The notes: generated from the sequence alone by a model not told the origin. A stretch of 64,000 nt of DNA from Hymenobacter elongatus (GCF_004745955.1 NZ_SRLD01000006.1:1-64000), one strand, 5' to 3'. Shown: positions 43,244-52,922, counted from the stretch's first letter. Numbers and translations: made by a program.

Positions 43244-44560
43244 TTAGCGGGCCAGCCGGATGCCCGTGAACTGCCAGCGCTTATCGGGGTGGAAGAAGTT
43301 GCGGTAGGTTAGTCGGATGTGGCTTTCGGGCGTGGCGCACGAGCCACCGCGCAAGACGAGCTGGTTGAGCATAAACTTACCGTTGTATTCGCCCAGCGCC
43401 CCGGCTGCCCGCGCGTAGCCCGGGTACGGATGATAGGCTGAGTAGGTCCACTCCCAGGCATCGCCGAGCAGCTGGTGGCACTGGTCGGGAGCCGCATCGG
43501 CGGGCAGCGGCTGCGGGTCGAAGCTGCGGCTTTCCAGAAAGGTGCCGGCTGCTGCTTCGGGCTGAAACTGCCGGGCCGCAATTTCCCATTCCTGCTCGGT
43601 GGGCAAGCGTGCCCCGGCCCAGTGGGCGTAGGCATCGGCCTCATAAAAGCTAACGTGCGTGACGGGTGCGGCAGGTTCGAGGGGCCGCAGGCCGTGGTGG
43701 GTGAAGCGGAACCAGCCCGTATCCTGCCGCACCCAATAAAGTGGAGCCTGCCAGTGCTGCTCCTGCACCAGCTCCCAGCCTTCGCCCAGCCAGTAGCGAA
43801 AGTCGCGGTAGCCGCCGGCTTCCATAAATTCCAGGTACTCGGCATTCGTAACCAACCGGTTTTGCAGGGCGAAGTCGGCCACATACACGTCGTGCGGGTT
43901 CTGCTCATTATCGAAGCAAAAATCTGAGCCCTCGTAGCCAATGCGGTATACCCCGCCCTGCACCGGCAGCCAGGTGGCCGGCAGCAGGGATGTCGTCGTC
44001 GCCGGGGCGTCGGAAGAAGCCGGCAGGTAAGCCGGGGCCAATGGGCTCGTGCTGAGAATATACTTGATATCAGTTGCGAGCAACTCCTGGTGCTGTTGCT
44101 CGTGCTGCAGGCCCAGCTCCAGCAGCATCGCAAACGACTCCGGTGGCGTCTGTTCCGCCCCGAACTGAGTGCGGAGCAACTCCTCCATTTGGGCATCCAC
44201 GTAGGCGCGGTAGGCATATACCTCGTCCAGGGCGGGGCGCGACAACGTGCCCCGGTCGGCCCGATTGACGCGGCTGCCCAGCGAGTTATAGTAGGAGTTG
44301 AACAGGAAAGCGTAATCCGGATGAAAAACCTGGTAGTTCGGCTGGTGCGCGGCCAGCAGAAAGGTCTCAAAAAACCACGTGGTGTGCGCCAGATGCCATT
44401 TGGGCGGGCTCACATCAATCATGGGCTGAACGACGGTGTCTTCGGGCAGCAGCGGGCGGCACAGGGCTTCCGTTTGCTGGCGCACGGCGCGGTAGCGCGC
44501 CAGTAGCGTGGTGGTCAGGGGCGCGGCAACCGCAGGCGCAAGAAGAGAGGAAGGAGCCAT
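43244..44560 (-). CDS. egtB: Ergothioneine biosynthesis protein EgtB (sulfoxide synthase)
   Basis: Start ATG at 44560 (MAPSSLLAPAVAAPLTTTLL) is used; the GTG at 44605 is less likely. The 438-residue product has an N-terminal DinB-like part with PPKWHLAHTTWFFETFLLAA and LQHEQQHQELLATDIKYIL (iron-binding histidines) and a C-terminal formylglycine-generating-enzyme-like domain with GDAWEWTYSAYHPYPGY and LVLRGGSCATPESHIR. EgtB joins hercynine with a thiol and oxygen in an iron-dependent reaction. It heads the egtB-egtD operon. Confidence 0.93.
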   Translation of the reverse strand: MAPSSLLAPAVAAPLTTTLLARYRAVRQQTEALCRPLLPEDTVVQPMIDVSPPKWHLAHTTWFFETFLLAAHQPNYQVFHPDYAFLFNSYYNSLGSRVNRADRGTLSRPALDEVYAYRAYVDAQMEELLRTQFGAEQTPPESFAMLLELGLQHEQQHQELLATDIKYILSTSPLAPAYLPASSDAPATTTSLLPATWLPVQGGVYRIGYEGSDFCFDNEQNPHDVYVADFALQNRLVTNAEYLEFMEAGGYRDFRYWLGEGWELVQEQHWQAPLYWVRQDTGWFRFTHHGLRPLEPAAPVTHVSFYEADAYAHWAGARLPTEQEWEIAARQFQPEAAAGTFLESRSFDPQPLPADAAPDQCHQLLGDAWEWTYSAYHPYPGYARAAGALGEYNGKFMLNQLVLRGGSCATPESHIRLTYRNFFHPDKRWQFTGIRLAR

Positions 44561-44865
44561 ATGGAACGGGAGGAGGGCGTCGAAAGGTAACCGGAAAAGC
44601 GACACGGGGTTTGAGCCTAATCAGGCAAACCCGAACCCTATACGATCCTGCGCCCAAACGACGCTGAAGTAGCGGCTGAGATTTCGAAGATGAGTACTTA
44701 TCGCGCCCCGGTATTTTAAGTACGCAGTAACTCATCAGTAGTAGTTGGTATTTTGAAGGTTAGCTCCCGAATTAACCATCCGTTAGCTCATCCTTGCGCG
44801 CATGCTTCCGTTAAGAGAGACGCAATTCCACGCTTTTCCTTTCTACTGCCAAACGCTACTAAACC
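44561..44865. other. Intergenic region between egtB and the KGG gene
   Basis: The two genes face away from each other. I see no palindrome, no gene and no clear TAnnTTTG box; a weak candidate TATTTTG sits near 44750. It probably carries both promoters. Confidence 0.4.
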
Positions 44866-45150
44866 ATGCTTACCAACAACACAACCCGAGCCGGCGCTAC
44901 CCGCCAGACCGAAGCCGGCCGCCAGCCAGCCCGTAGCACCAATGGTAAAGCCACGCCTGCTGGCAAGAGCCCGCGCGGCTTCGCTGCCATGGACCCCACC
45001 GAACAGCGCCGCATTGCCAGTGAAGGCGGTAAAGCTTCCCATGAAAGTGGCCGTGGTCATCGTTTTACTTCAGAGGAGGCGCGTGAGGCGGGCCGTAAGG
45101 GGGGCCAAGCAAGCCGCGTACGGAGCACCCAGGGCGGCGCCACCCGATAG
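44866..45150 (+). CDS. KGG-domain stress protein
   Basis: The 94-residue product has an Ala/Thr/Gly-rich start and the KGG/Con-10 motifs MDPTEQRRIASEGGKASHES and FTSEEAREAGRKGGQASR. Such hydrophilic proteins accumulate in stress or stationary phase in many bacteria (GsiB, YciG). A terminator follows at 45191. Confidence 0.85.
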   Translation: MLTNNTTRAGATRQTEAGRQPARSTNGKATPAGKSPRGFAAMDPTEQRRIASEGGKASHESGRGHRFTSEEAREAGRKGGQASRVRSTQGGATR

Positions 45151-45190
45151 TTTCCTGTGCAGTAGCGGCCGCTCCTAGCCGCCACCACCC

Positions 45191-45226
45191 CGACAAGCCC
45201 CCGTGCCCTGCACGGGGGCTTGTCGT
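45191..45226 (+). terminator. Rho-independent terminator of the KGG gene
   Basis: CGACAAGCCCCCGTG pairs with CACGGGGGCTTGTCG around CCCTG, followed by TTTAT. Confidence 0.8.
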
Positions 45227-45304
45227 TTATAGCAAATTCCGGAGTTGCGTGGCCAGCCGGCCGATTCCTTTGTTATTTGCCCGCCCACCTGTTTCTTCCG
45301 CCGC

Positions 45305-46375
45305 ATGCTGCGTCTTTCCTATTCCAAGCGTGTATTGCGCTTTAGCTTCCCTGCCCGCACCTCCCGTGGAGCCCTCACCGAGCACCACGTCTACTACCTG
45401 CACCTGACCGATACGGAGCACCCCGGCCGGCAGGGGCTGGGCGAAGCCGCACCCCTGGCCGATCTGAGTCCCGATTACGGACCCGCTACGGAAACCCGCG
45501 TCGCCGATTTTTGCCAGGAGTTTAACCGCCACCAGCTACTCACCCTAGCCCCAGATGATGCGCCCGCGCTGGTGCCCGCCGGGCAGCCCGCCCTACGCTT
45601 TGCCCTCGAAACGGCCTCCCTCGACTGGGAACAGGGTGGCCGGCGCCTGCTCTACGACACTCCTTTCAGTCGCGGCGCAGCGGGCATTCCCATCAATGGC
45701 CTGGTATGGATGGGCGATGCTGCCTTCATGCGGGACCAGATTCAGAAAAAGCTGGCCGAGGGCTATTCCTGTCTGAAACTCAAAATCGGGGGCATCGACT
45801 TTGCCACCGAGCTGCGGCTGCTGGCCGAAATCCGGGCCGTGGCCGGGCCCGACCGGCTCACGCTGCGCGTAGATGCGAACGGCGCATTCCATCCTGCGGA
45901 AGCTTTAGGGAAGCTTACGCAGCTTGCCCGCTTTCACCTGCATTCCATCGAGCAGCCGATTCGGGCCGGACAATGGGACCAGATGGCGGCCCTGTGCCGG
46001 GAGTCTCCCATTCCAATAGCCCTGGATGAAGAGTTGATCGGCGTGACCGAGCTCAGCCAGCAGGAAGCCATGCTGGCCTGTATCCAACCGGCATACATCA
46101 TCCTGAAGCCGACGCTGGTGGGCGGGCTGGCCGCTGCCCAACGCTGGATTCAGGCCGCCCGCGCCCGCCACATCGACTGGTGGCTGACTTCCGCTCTCGA
46201 ATCGAACGTGGGCTTGAATGCCGTGAGCCAATTTGCGGCGCGGTTCGCATCGCCCAATTTTCCGCAGGGGCTGGGTACGGGCCAGCTCTACACCAACAAT
46301 ATTGCCTCTCCGCTGGCTATCCGGCACGGGCAGTTGCACTACGATAGCGGCAGTGGCTGGGGCGACTTGGAATAA
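45305..46375 (+). CDS. menC: o-Succinylbenzoate synthase
   Basis: Start ATG at 45305 (MLRLSYSKRVLRFSFPARTS) is preferred over the in-frame codon at 45245. The 356-residue product has the enolase-superfamily residues: LKLKIG (general base Lys), RVDANGAF (metal Asp), SIEQPI (metal Glu), LDEELIG (metal Asp) and ILKPTLVGG (second Lys). MenC dehydrates SHCHC to o-succinylbenzoate for menaquinone, the usual Bacteroidota quinone. No other men gene is next to it, so muconate cycloisomerase-like alternatives cannot be fully excluded. Confidence 0.82.
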   Translation: MLRLSYSKRVLRFSFPARTSRGALTEHHVYYLHLTDTEHPGRQGLGEAAPLADLSPDYGPATETRVADFCQEFNRHQLLTLAPDDAPALVPAGQPALRFALETASLDWEQGGRRLLYDTPFSRGAAGIPINGLVWMGDAAFMRDQIQKKLAEGYSCLKLKIGGIDFATELRLLAEIRAVAGPDRLTLRVDANGAFHPAEALGKLTQLARFHLHSIEQPIRAGQWDQMAALCRESPIPIALDEELIGVTELSQQEAMLACIQPAYIILKPTLVGGLAAAQRWIQAARARHIDWWLTSALESNVGLNAVSQFAARFASPNFPQGLGTGQLYTNNIASPLAIRHGQLHYDSGSGWGDLE

Positions 46376-46440
46376 CCATACCTGAAGGCTGGATAGCCCG
46401 GGGTTTTTTTGCTATATTACCAGACCGTCACCGCTGTCTT

Positions 46441-47730
46441 ATGTCCCGCTCAGGAGTGTATACATTCATCGGTCGTTGCCTTCGTGGGCTGCGATGGGTG
46501 ATTCTATTCCTTTGCCTGACTTGGGTGAGCCTGGCCCCGGACGTTGCCGCCCAATCCGCCGCTGCCTTTCATTTCATAAAGCCCCGGGCCCATAAAGTGA
46601 AATTTCGCTTCGAGCTGGAGCGCAACCTGATTGTCATCAATGCCCAGCTGAATGGGCAGGGACCGTATAACTTTCTGCTCGATACCGGCGTCGGCACTTC
46701 CATCATCACCGATCCTTCGCTGCGCACTACGCTCAAGCTGCGCGTGGGGCGCAGCTTCCGGGTGGCCGGTGTTGGCAACGAGGCCCCGTTGGAAGCCTTC
46801 GAGACGGACAGCGTGCGGGTGGGGCTGCCGGGCGTCGAAACTACCTCGATGCTGTTTCTGGCGCTTTCGGAGGATATCCTAAACCTTTCCGGCTACGTCG
46901 GTATGCCTATTCATGGCATTCTGGGTTCCGATGTTTTTCGCAGCTTCGTAGTAGAAATACGCCCGTCGGAAAGCCTGTTACTTTTTCACGACCCAGCCCA
47001 CTACCGCAAGCCGCGCGGCCGGCGCTGGACGGCGCTGCCCCTCGATCTGGAAGGCAATAAGCCCTACCTCACCACCCAGGTGCAGATTACGGATTCGCTC
47101 CAGCTGCCGCTCAAGCTTATTCTCGATACCGGGGCTGGCCATGCGCTGTCGCTCGAAACCACCTCCAGCCGCCAGCTGCGGCTGCCACCCAAGCGGCTTC
47201 GCTCCCAGTTGGGCAAAGGTCTCAACGGCTTCATAAACGGCTATCTGGGGCGCGTCAGTGGCATGAAGCTGGGGCGCTACCAGATAAATTCGCTGCTCAC
47301 TTCCTTCCCCGATTCTGCCGACGTCGCCATGCGGGCCGACGTGCCGCGCAACGGAAACATCGGCTTCGAGCTGCTCAAGCGCTTCGATGTCGTTATCAAC
47401 TACACGAATAATTACCTGATGCTGCGCCCGAATTTTCTGTACCGGGAGCCCTTCGAGCACGACATGTGCGGCATGGACCTGATTGCGGGCGGCCCCGACT
47501 ACCGGCGCTACGTTATTGCGCACGTAGTGCCGGGCTCCCCGGCGGCCAAAGCCGGGCTGCAGACCAACGACGAGATTTTATCCATAAATCTGCTGCCGGC
47601 CAGCGCTTTCTCCCTCACCCAGATCAGCCGGCTGCTGCACTCTGCCGACGGCCGCAAGATTCTGCTCATTGTGCGCCACGCCGATGGCGAGCTGGCTACC
47701 ACCCAGGTACAGCTCAAGCGTGAGATTTAA
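46441..47730 (+). CDS. Retropepsin-like aspartyl protease with C-terminal PDZ domain
   Basis: The 429-residue product has a signal peptide or N-terminal helix (about 14-38), two aspartyl-protease-like halves (FLLDTGVGTSIITD near 80-93 and LILDTGAGHALSLE near 223-236) and a PDZ domain (GSPAAKAGLQTNDEILSINL) at the end. This family (PF13650 + PDZ) is widely found in Bacteroidota; its targets are unknown. The catalytic Asp of both halves is present. Confidence 0.85.
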   Translation: MSRSGVYTFIGRCLRGLRWVILFLCLTWVSLAPDVAAQSAAAFHFIKPRAHKVKFRFELERNLIVINAQLNGQGPYNFLLDTGVGTSIITDPSLRTTLKLRVGRSFRVAGVGNEAPLEAFETDSVRVGLPGVETTSMLFLALSEDILNLSGYVGMPIHGILGSDVFRSFVVEIRPSESLLLFHDPAHYRKPRGRRWTALPLDLEGNKPYLTTQVQITDSLQLPLKLILDTGAGHALSLETTSSRQLRLPPKRLRSQLGKGLNGFINGYLGRVSGMKLGRYQINSLLTSFPDSADVAMRADVPRNGNIGFELLKRFDVVINYTNNYLMLRPNFLYREPFEHDMCGMDLIAGGPDYRRYVIAHVVPGSPAAKAGLQTNDEILSINLLPASAFSLTQISRLLHSADGRKILLIVRHADGELATTQVQLKREI

Positions 47731-47904
47731 GCTGTTTTCCAGTGTGTGGCCCGTCGGTTTGGGCTTGGCTGTGCATGGCTGCCGTGTAGCTTGCTGGAAA
47801 GTATAGGCCGGCGGAAAGCCATTTCGGGCCAATCGACGGTATATTTTCCTACATTAGAAGCCCGGCCTACCCAGGCTACCCATCTTCTCGCCCGATTCTG
47901 CCTG

Positions 47905-49071
47905 ATGCCCACGGCCCCTTCGCCCGCGCTGCCCACCCCGCCGCCCGAAATCCGGGCCAACCAGCATATCTACTCCGACTACTTCGACGAAGAATTCGTT
48001 TGGCAGCTGGATAAGAACATTCTGCAGCTCCTCGACCGGGTGTGGTTTCGCTCCGAGCTGGTGGGGTTCGACGATTATCCGGTGCGCAACAATCCCGACA
48101 AGCCCCTCATTTTTGCCTCCAACCACTCCGGCATGGCTTTTCCCTGGGATGCTATGGTGGCCCTCTCGCACCTGTGGCGCAAGCTGCCCAGCTTGCGTGA
48201 CTTGCCCCGGCCGCTATCGGCCCCCATGCTCTCGCAGTCGGCCCTGATGAATCCGTTTCTGGTGCGCAACTTCTGGAAGCGTTGCGGCTGCGTGGATGCC
48301 ACCACGCTGAACTTCGAGACGATGATGTACTACAACGACCACAACCTGATGCTGTACCCCGAGGGGGTGCCGGGCATCGGCAAGGGGTTCAACCGCAAGT
48401 ACCAGCTCCAGCGGCTGGCCACCAGCATGATCCGGCTCGGAATTCAGCACCGCACCGATATCATCCCGTTTTACACCATCAACGGCGAATACCTCAACCC
48501 GTACGCCTACAGCTGGGACTGGCTCAATAATCTGAGTAAGAAAATCGGTATTCCCTTTATTCCCGTGGGCCCCATCGTGCTCATGGTGCTCTTGCAGCCG
48601 TGGTTTTTCTACATGGCTTTTCCCGCCAAGCTCACTTTCGTGCTGGGCACCCGCATCAAACCCTACGAGCTGACCGAGAAGGCCCACGACGAGCTGAGCC
48701 GGGAAGAATACGCGGCCCTTTCCGACCAGGTGCGGCAGAAGATGCAGGTCGAGATGGATGCTGCCGTGCAGCGCTACGGCCAGCAGCCCTACCGCTGGGC
48801 CGAAATCTGGCAGCGCATGCGCCAGGACTGGCGCTCTTTTCCCTTTTTCCTGCCTTTCGCCTGGCCAGCGGCGTTCAATGAGTTTGAGCACCAATACACC
48901 ACCAAAGGCAAGCGCGACATCGACCTGAAGCTTACCAGCCCCGGCAGCTGGCTCCGCATGATCTGGCGCAATCCGTTTACCATCTGTTTTTTTATTCCCA
49001 TTCTGGGCTGGATTCCTATTGCCATTCGTGGCTATAAAGGGCACCGGTTGGGCAAAAAGAATGTGACGTAA
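47905..49071 (+). CDS. Acyltransferase-family protein (PlsC-like)
   Basis: Start ATG at 47905 (MPTAPSPALPTPPPEIRANQ) is preferred over the in-frame codon at 47746. The 388-residue product shows a PlsC-type core: NHSGMAFPWDAM as block I (His and Asp are seven residues apart instead of the usual four) and YPEGVPGIGKGFN as block III. A hydrophobic helix follows near 215-235. It probably transfers acyl groups to a lysophospholipid or glycerol backbone, but the altered block I leaves the exact reaction open. Confidence 0.72.
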   Translation: MPTAPSPALPTPPPEIRANQHIYSDYFDEEFVWQLDKNILQLLDRVWFRSELVGFDDYPVRNNPDKPLIFASNHSGMAFPWDAMVALSHLWRKLPSLRDLPRPLSAPMLSQSALMNPFLVRNFWKRCGCVDATTLNFETMMYYNDHNLMLYPEGVPGIGKGFNRKYQLQRLATSMIRLGIQHRTDIIPFYTINGEYLNPYAYSWDWLNNLSKKIGIPFIPVGPIVLMVLLQPWFFYMAFPAKLTFVLGTRIKPYELTEKAHDELSREEYAALSDQVRQKMQVEMDAAVQRYGQQPYRWAEIWQRMRQDWRSFPFFLPFAWPAAFNEFEHQYTTKGKRDIDLKLTSPGSWLRMIWRNPFTICFFIPILGWIPIAIRGYKGHRLGKKNVT

Positions 49072-49253
49072 AATCTATAAAGTATAAATTGGTCTGTATT
49101 GGCGAAACTTGTTCTGTTTCAGACAGTAAAAGATAATAACTTACCAAAGTACTGCCCTCCGTGGCACTCTTTTGCCCGTCAAAATTCCTGCGTTTGGCGG
49201 CGTTCCGTCAGCGTGCTTCTTTCGTTTCCCCGCCCTTTATTTCCCGCCCCCAA

Positions 49254-50243
49254 ATGCCTTCCCCCCAGCATTTGTTGCTCAAACAATTCCTGACGGCCGC
49301 CACCGGGCCCCTGGCCCGTCGCCCGCCCAGCATCGAGGCCATGCGCCTCACCCTGGAGGTTGGGAGCCTGTTTCAATTTCTGCCCTGGGGCGTCCACCTC
49401 GAGGCATTCCGGCTCGATGGTATGGCTGCCGAGTGGATTCGCCCCACCAAAGCCGACCCACGCCGCGTGTTGCTGTATCTGCACGGGGGCGGCTACGTGC
49501 TGGGCTCCCTCAATACGCACCGCAGCGTAGTGGGCACCCTGGCGCAGCGCTGTGGCATGCATGCCCTGGCCATTGAATACCGCAAAGCGCCGGACTACCC
49601 GTTTCCCGCTGCGTTGCACGATGCGCTGCTGGCCTATCGGTGGCTGCTGCGCGAAGGCTACCAGCCGCACGATATTATGCTGGCCGGCGACTCGGCCGGT
49701 GGTGGTCTGGCCCTGGCGCTGTTGCTGGCGCTGCGCGAGAGTCAGGACCCGATGCCCGCCGCCGCCATCGGCCTCTCTCCCTGGACCGACCTGATGCTGC
49801 CTACCAGTACCCTGCGGCGCGTGGCCGACGAAGAGATTCAGCTGCTGGAGGCCCTGGCCATCCGGGGCTGGGGTGCGCTCTACGCCGCCGAAATGCCGCT
49901 GACGGCCCCGCTGGTTTCGCCCGTGCAAGCCGATCTGCACGACTTGCCTCCACTGCTGCTCCAAACCTCGGATGCGGAAGTGCTCTACGATGACGTCGTC
50001 AAGTTTGCTGCCAAAGCCAAAGCCGCCGGCGTGCCGGTCACGCTCCAGACGTTTTCGGGCTTGGTGCACTGGTGGCACCTATTTTGGCGCTTCCTGCCCG
50101 AAGCCCGCCATGCACTCGACCAGGTCGCTGCTTTCACGCGTGGTATCTGGGCGGCGCAAGCGGCGGCGGCGGCGGTGATGCGCGCTGCGCAGCGTGCGGG
50201 GCAGAATGGCGTAGCTGCGTCACGTCCTCGTGCCCGTTTCTGA
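49254..50243 (+). CDS. Alpha/beta hydrolase (hormone-sensitive lipase family)
   Basis: Start ATG at 49254 is preferred; an in-frame codon at 49161 adds 31 residues not typical of the family. The 329-residue product has LHGGGYVLGS (oxyanion HGGG), GDSAGGGLAL (nucleophile Ser), an Asp in LLQTSDAEVLYDD and a His in LVHWWHLF, so a complete catalytic triad is likely. It would hydrolyse short-chain esters. Confidence 0.88.
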   Translation: MPSPQHLLLKQFLTAATGPLARRPPSIEAMRLTLEVGSLFQFLPWGVHLEAFRLDGMAAEWIRPTKADPRRVLLYLHGGGYVLGSLNTHRSVVGTLAQRCGMHALAIEYRKAPDYPFPAALHDALLAYRWLLREGYQPHDIMLAGDSAGGGLALALLLALRESQDPMPAAAIGLSPWTDLMLPTSTLRRVADEEIQLLEALAIRGWGALYAAEMPLTAPLVSPVQADLHDLPPLLLQTSDAEVLYDDVVKFAAKAKAAGVPVTLQTFSGLVHWWHLFWRFLPEARHALDQVAAFTRGIWAAQAAAAAVMRAAQRAGQNGVAASRPRARF

Positions 50244-50476
50244 TAGAAAATCAAGTTGATTAAGTGGAAAAAAACGGCGCCCATTTCGGCTTTTGAGCAG
50301 CAAAAATGACTCGGGTGACCAGACCGCCGGAAAATATTTGCTCTCACTGCCAACTATATAGCTATGTTTTTGTAGGTTTGTCGAAACTAGTCGGCTTGCA
50401 TACTATATTTCTTGCCTGACGAAGCCACAGCATTGTTTTCTTCATTCACCTCACCTCTTTTTAACCGTTTAGCACC

Positions 50477-50995
50477 ATGGAAGATTTATTCAAAAAATTC
50501 ATCAATGCCGGTGTAGGCTTCGTTTCGCTCACCAGCGACCGGGTGCAAACCACGATTGACTCGCTGGTAAAGGAGAGCAAGCTGTCGGAGCAGGAAGGGA
50601 AGAAGATTATGGACGACTTGAAAAAGAACTCCGAAACCAAGCGCAAAGAGCTGGAGCAGCAGTTCAGCAGCATTGCTTCCAAGCTGATGAAAAGCGTGGG
50701 CGTTGCTTCCAACTCGGATGTAGAAGATTTGAAGCGCAGCGTAAAAGGCGGCTCGAAATCGTCGGCTTCAACGGCTTCGTCGAGCAAGAGCAACGGTTCT
50801 AAATCGGCGGCCAAGCCAGCTTCGAGCGCTACGGCCAAAGCGGCTGGTGCTACCAAAAAGGCAGCCGACAGCGTGAGCAGCGCCGCTGGCACGGCCCAGA
50901 AATCGGCCGCCGCCAAAGCAGGTGCCGCCAAGCCCGCCGCGAAAAAAGCCGCTCCTTCGGCTCCGGCCGGCAGCGGCGACACTGCGGCTTCGTAG
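50477..50995 (+). CDS. Phasin-like protein with Ala/Lys/Ser-rich tail
   Basis: The 172-residue product has a helical N-terminal half (LFKKFINAGVGFVSLTSDRV, KLSEQEGKKIMDDLKKNSET) that resembles phasin/PhaF-type polyhydroxyalkanoate-granule proteins, and a disordered tail of repeated Ala, Lys and Ser (about 90-172), like the nucleoid-binding tail of PhaF. No pha gene is in the window, so a granule role is uncertain. Followed by a strong terminator. Confidence 0.65.
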   Translation: MEDLFKKFINAGVGFVSLTSDRVQTTIDSLVKESKLSEQEGKKIMDDLKKNSETKRKELEQQFSSIASKLMKSVGVASNSDVEDLKRSVKGGSKSSASTASSSKSNGSKSAAKPASSATAKAAGATKKAADSVSSAAGTAQKSAAAKAGAAKPAAKKAAPSAPAGSGDTAAS

Positions 50996-51030
50996 GCTGG
51001 TTTCGCTTCCGCTTAGCTACTCAGTACGGG

Positions 51031-51071
51031 CAAAAAGCCAGCGTCCACGAAAGCGGGACGCTGGCTTTTTT
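51031..51071 (+). terminator. Rho-independent terminator of the phasin-like gene
   Basis: AAAAAGCCAGCGTCC pairs with GGACGCTGGCTTTTT around ACGAAAGC-type loop, followed by T. Confidence 0.8.
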
Positions 51072-51146
51072 GTGCTTCGACGGGTATTGCTGGGCTTAGC
51101 GCTTATTTTGCAGTTCTGAACTTCTCTTTCCCCCATCACCAGCCGC

Positions 51147-52829
51147 ATGTTCAAAAACACGATTTCCAACTTGGGCCGCATCCGGCAGGTAGTGGAGGTG
51201 CTGGTGCGCTACGGGTTTGAGGATGTAGTAACCAGTACGGCCCTGCGCCGCCTCATCACGCAAAAGCGGCGGCTGTCGTGGCAGCACGCCGAGCGGCCAG
51301 TGTTCGAAACCAGCCGGTGGGAGCGGGTGCGCATGGTAATTGAGGACTTAGGGCCCACGTTTATCAAGCTGGCACAGGCCATGAGCAACCGGCCCGACCT
51401 GTTGCCCGAAGCCCTGATTGACGAGTTTCAGAAGCTGCAAAGCGACGTGCCGCCCTTCGATGTGCGCGTGGCCCGCCAGATTATCGAGCGGGAGCTGGGC
51501 CGGCCCATCACGGAGGTGTTCAGCGAGTTTGAGGAGAAGCCGCTGGGCTCGGCCAGCATCGGGCAGGTGCACCGGGCCCGGCTGCTCACGGGCGAAGACG
51601 TGGTGGTGAAAGTGCAGCGCCCCGATGTGCAGGAGAAAGTGCGTACCGACCTGAGCCTGCTCCACGAGCTGGTGCGCCTCACGGCGGGCTTCCTGCGCAA
51701 CCACGGCCTGAGCAACCCCCAGGATATCGTGGACGCCTTCGAGCGCAGCATGATGAAGGAGCTGGACTATACCTCCGAGGCGCGCAGCATGGACCAGTTT
51801 CGTAAGCTGTACGAGAGCTACGAGACCTTCTACATTCCGAAGCCCTACCGGGAGCTCTCCACGGCCAAAATACTGGTTATTGAGTTCGTCAGCGGCTGCA
51901 AGATTACGGATAAGCCGCAGCTGCTGGCCTGGGGCCTGAGTCCGGAAAAGGTGGCCGAAGTCGGCATGGATATTTATCTGACCCAGATCTTCGAGTTTGG
52001 TATTTTCCACGCCGACCCACACCCGGGCAACGTGCTGATCCGGCCCGACGGCACGGTGGTGCTCATCGACTTTGGCATGGTGGGCAAGCTTACCAAGCAG
52101 CAGAAATATGCCTTTGCGGGCGTTTTTATCGGGATGGCCCGGCAGGATGCGCGCAGCATGGCCCTTAATTTTCGCCGCCTGGCCCTCACGGCCGATATTC
52201 CGGATATGCGCCGCTTCGAGGCCGACCTCAACGACCTGATTGAGGATTTCACGGTGCTCGACGTGAAGGAAATGAGCATGTCGGACCTGGCCGACCGGCT
52301 CCAGACCGTTATTTACGACTATAAGCTGCAGGTACCCGGCGCGGTGTTCCTGATTCTGCGGGCGCTGGTGATTCTGGAAGGCATCGGCAAGGTGCTGCAT
52401 CCCAATTTCAACACCTTCGAGTTTGTGCGGCCCTACGGTGCCAAAATTATTACCGAGCAGTACTCGCCCGAAAATATCATGAGCGAGGCCCAGTATACTG
52501 GCTCTCAGCTCTTGGCATTGCTCACCACGCTGCCGACCGATGTGCGCCAGATCGTGCGCAAAATCTCGCGCGGCGACCTGCGCCTGAAAGTGGAGCTAAG
52601 CGGTTACCAGGCCGTAATCCGCACCGCCGACCAGCTCGTGTCGCGCAGTATCATTGCTCTCATTGCGGTGGCCTTTCTGCTGTTTTCGGGCCTGAGTTTG
52701 CTAGGGCGCTACTCGCCGGAAATGCGCTATTCGCACGGTATTCCGCTTATTACCTGGTGGGGCTTAGGCATCACCGGCTTCCTGTTCCTGATTCTGCTGA
52801 TTCTGGGGACTAAGTCGCGGCGGGAGTAG
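51147..52829 (+). CDS. AarF/UbiB/ABC1-family atypical kinase
   Basis: The 560-residue product has the UbiB signature near residue 72, where the family KxGQ motif is written FIKLAQAMSNRPDLL, so the Gly is Ala. Further motifs are GSASIGQVHRARL (A-rich/GS loop), VVVKVQRPDV, FHADPHPGNVLIRPDGTVVL with IDFGMVGKL, and two C-terminal membrane helices. The family supports quinone synthesis or lipid homeostasis. The G to A change in KxGQ is unusual and is discussed in the findings. Confidence 0.88.
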   Translation: MFKNTISNLGRIRQVVEVLVRYGFEDVVTSTALRRLITQKRRLSWQHAERPVFETSRWERVRMVIEDLGPTFIKLAQAMSNRPDLLPEALIDEFQKLQSDVPPFDVRVARQIIERELGRPITEVFSEFEEKPLGSASIGQVHRARLLTGEDVVVKVQRPDVQEKVRTDLSLLHELVRLTAGFLRNHGLSNPQDIVDAFERSMMKELDYTSEARSMDQFRKLYESYETFYIPKPYRELSTAKILVIEFVSGCKITDKPQLLAWGLSPEKVAEVGMDIYLTQIFEFGIFHADPHPGNVLIRPDGTVVLIDFGMVGKLTKQQKYAFAGVFIGMARQDARSMALNFRRLALTADIPDMRRFEADLNDLIEDFTVLDVKEMSMSDLADRLQTVIYDYKLQVPGAVFLILRALVILEGIGKVLHPNFNTFEFVRPYGAKIITEQYSPENIMSEAQYTGSQLLALLTTLPTDVRQIVRKISRGDLRLKVELSGYQAVIRTADQLVSRSIIALIAVAFLLFSGLSLLGRYSPEMRYSHGIPLITWWGLGITGFLFLILLILGTKSRRE

Positions 52830-52922
52830 GCCAGTAGCCTAAGCCAACTACCCGCCGCGAAATTGGCCATTTCACCCGACCCATAGCAAGCGTCAGGCTG
52901 GCAGTTGCTTTGCCGGAGGCTG

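Noticed and set aside
50477..50995. Histone H1-like protein
   Set aside because: The Ala/Lys/Ser tail is like H1, but the helical first half fits phasin-type proteins better.
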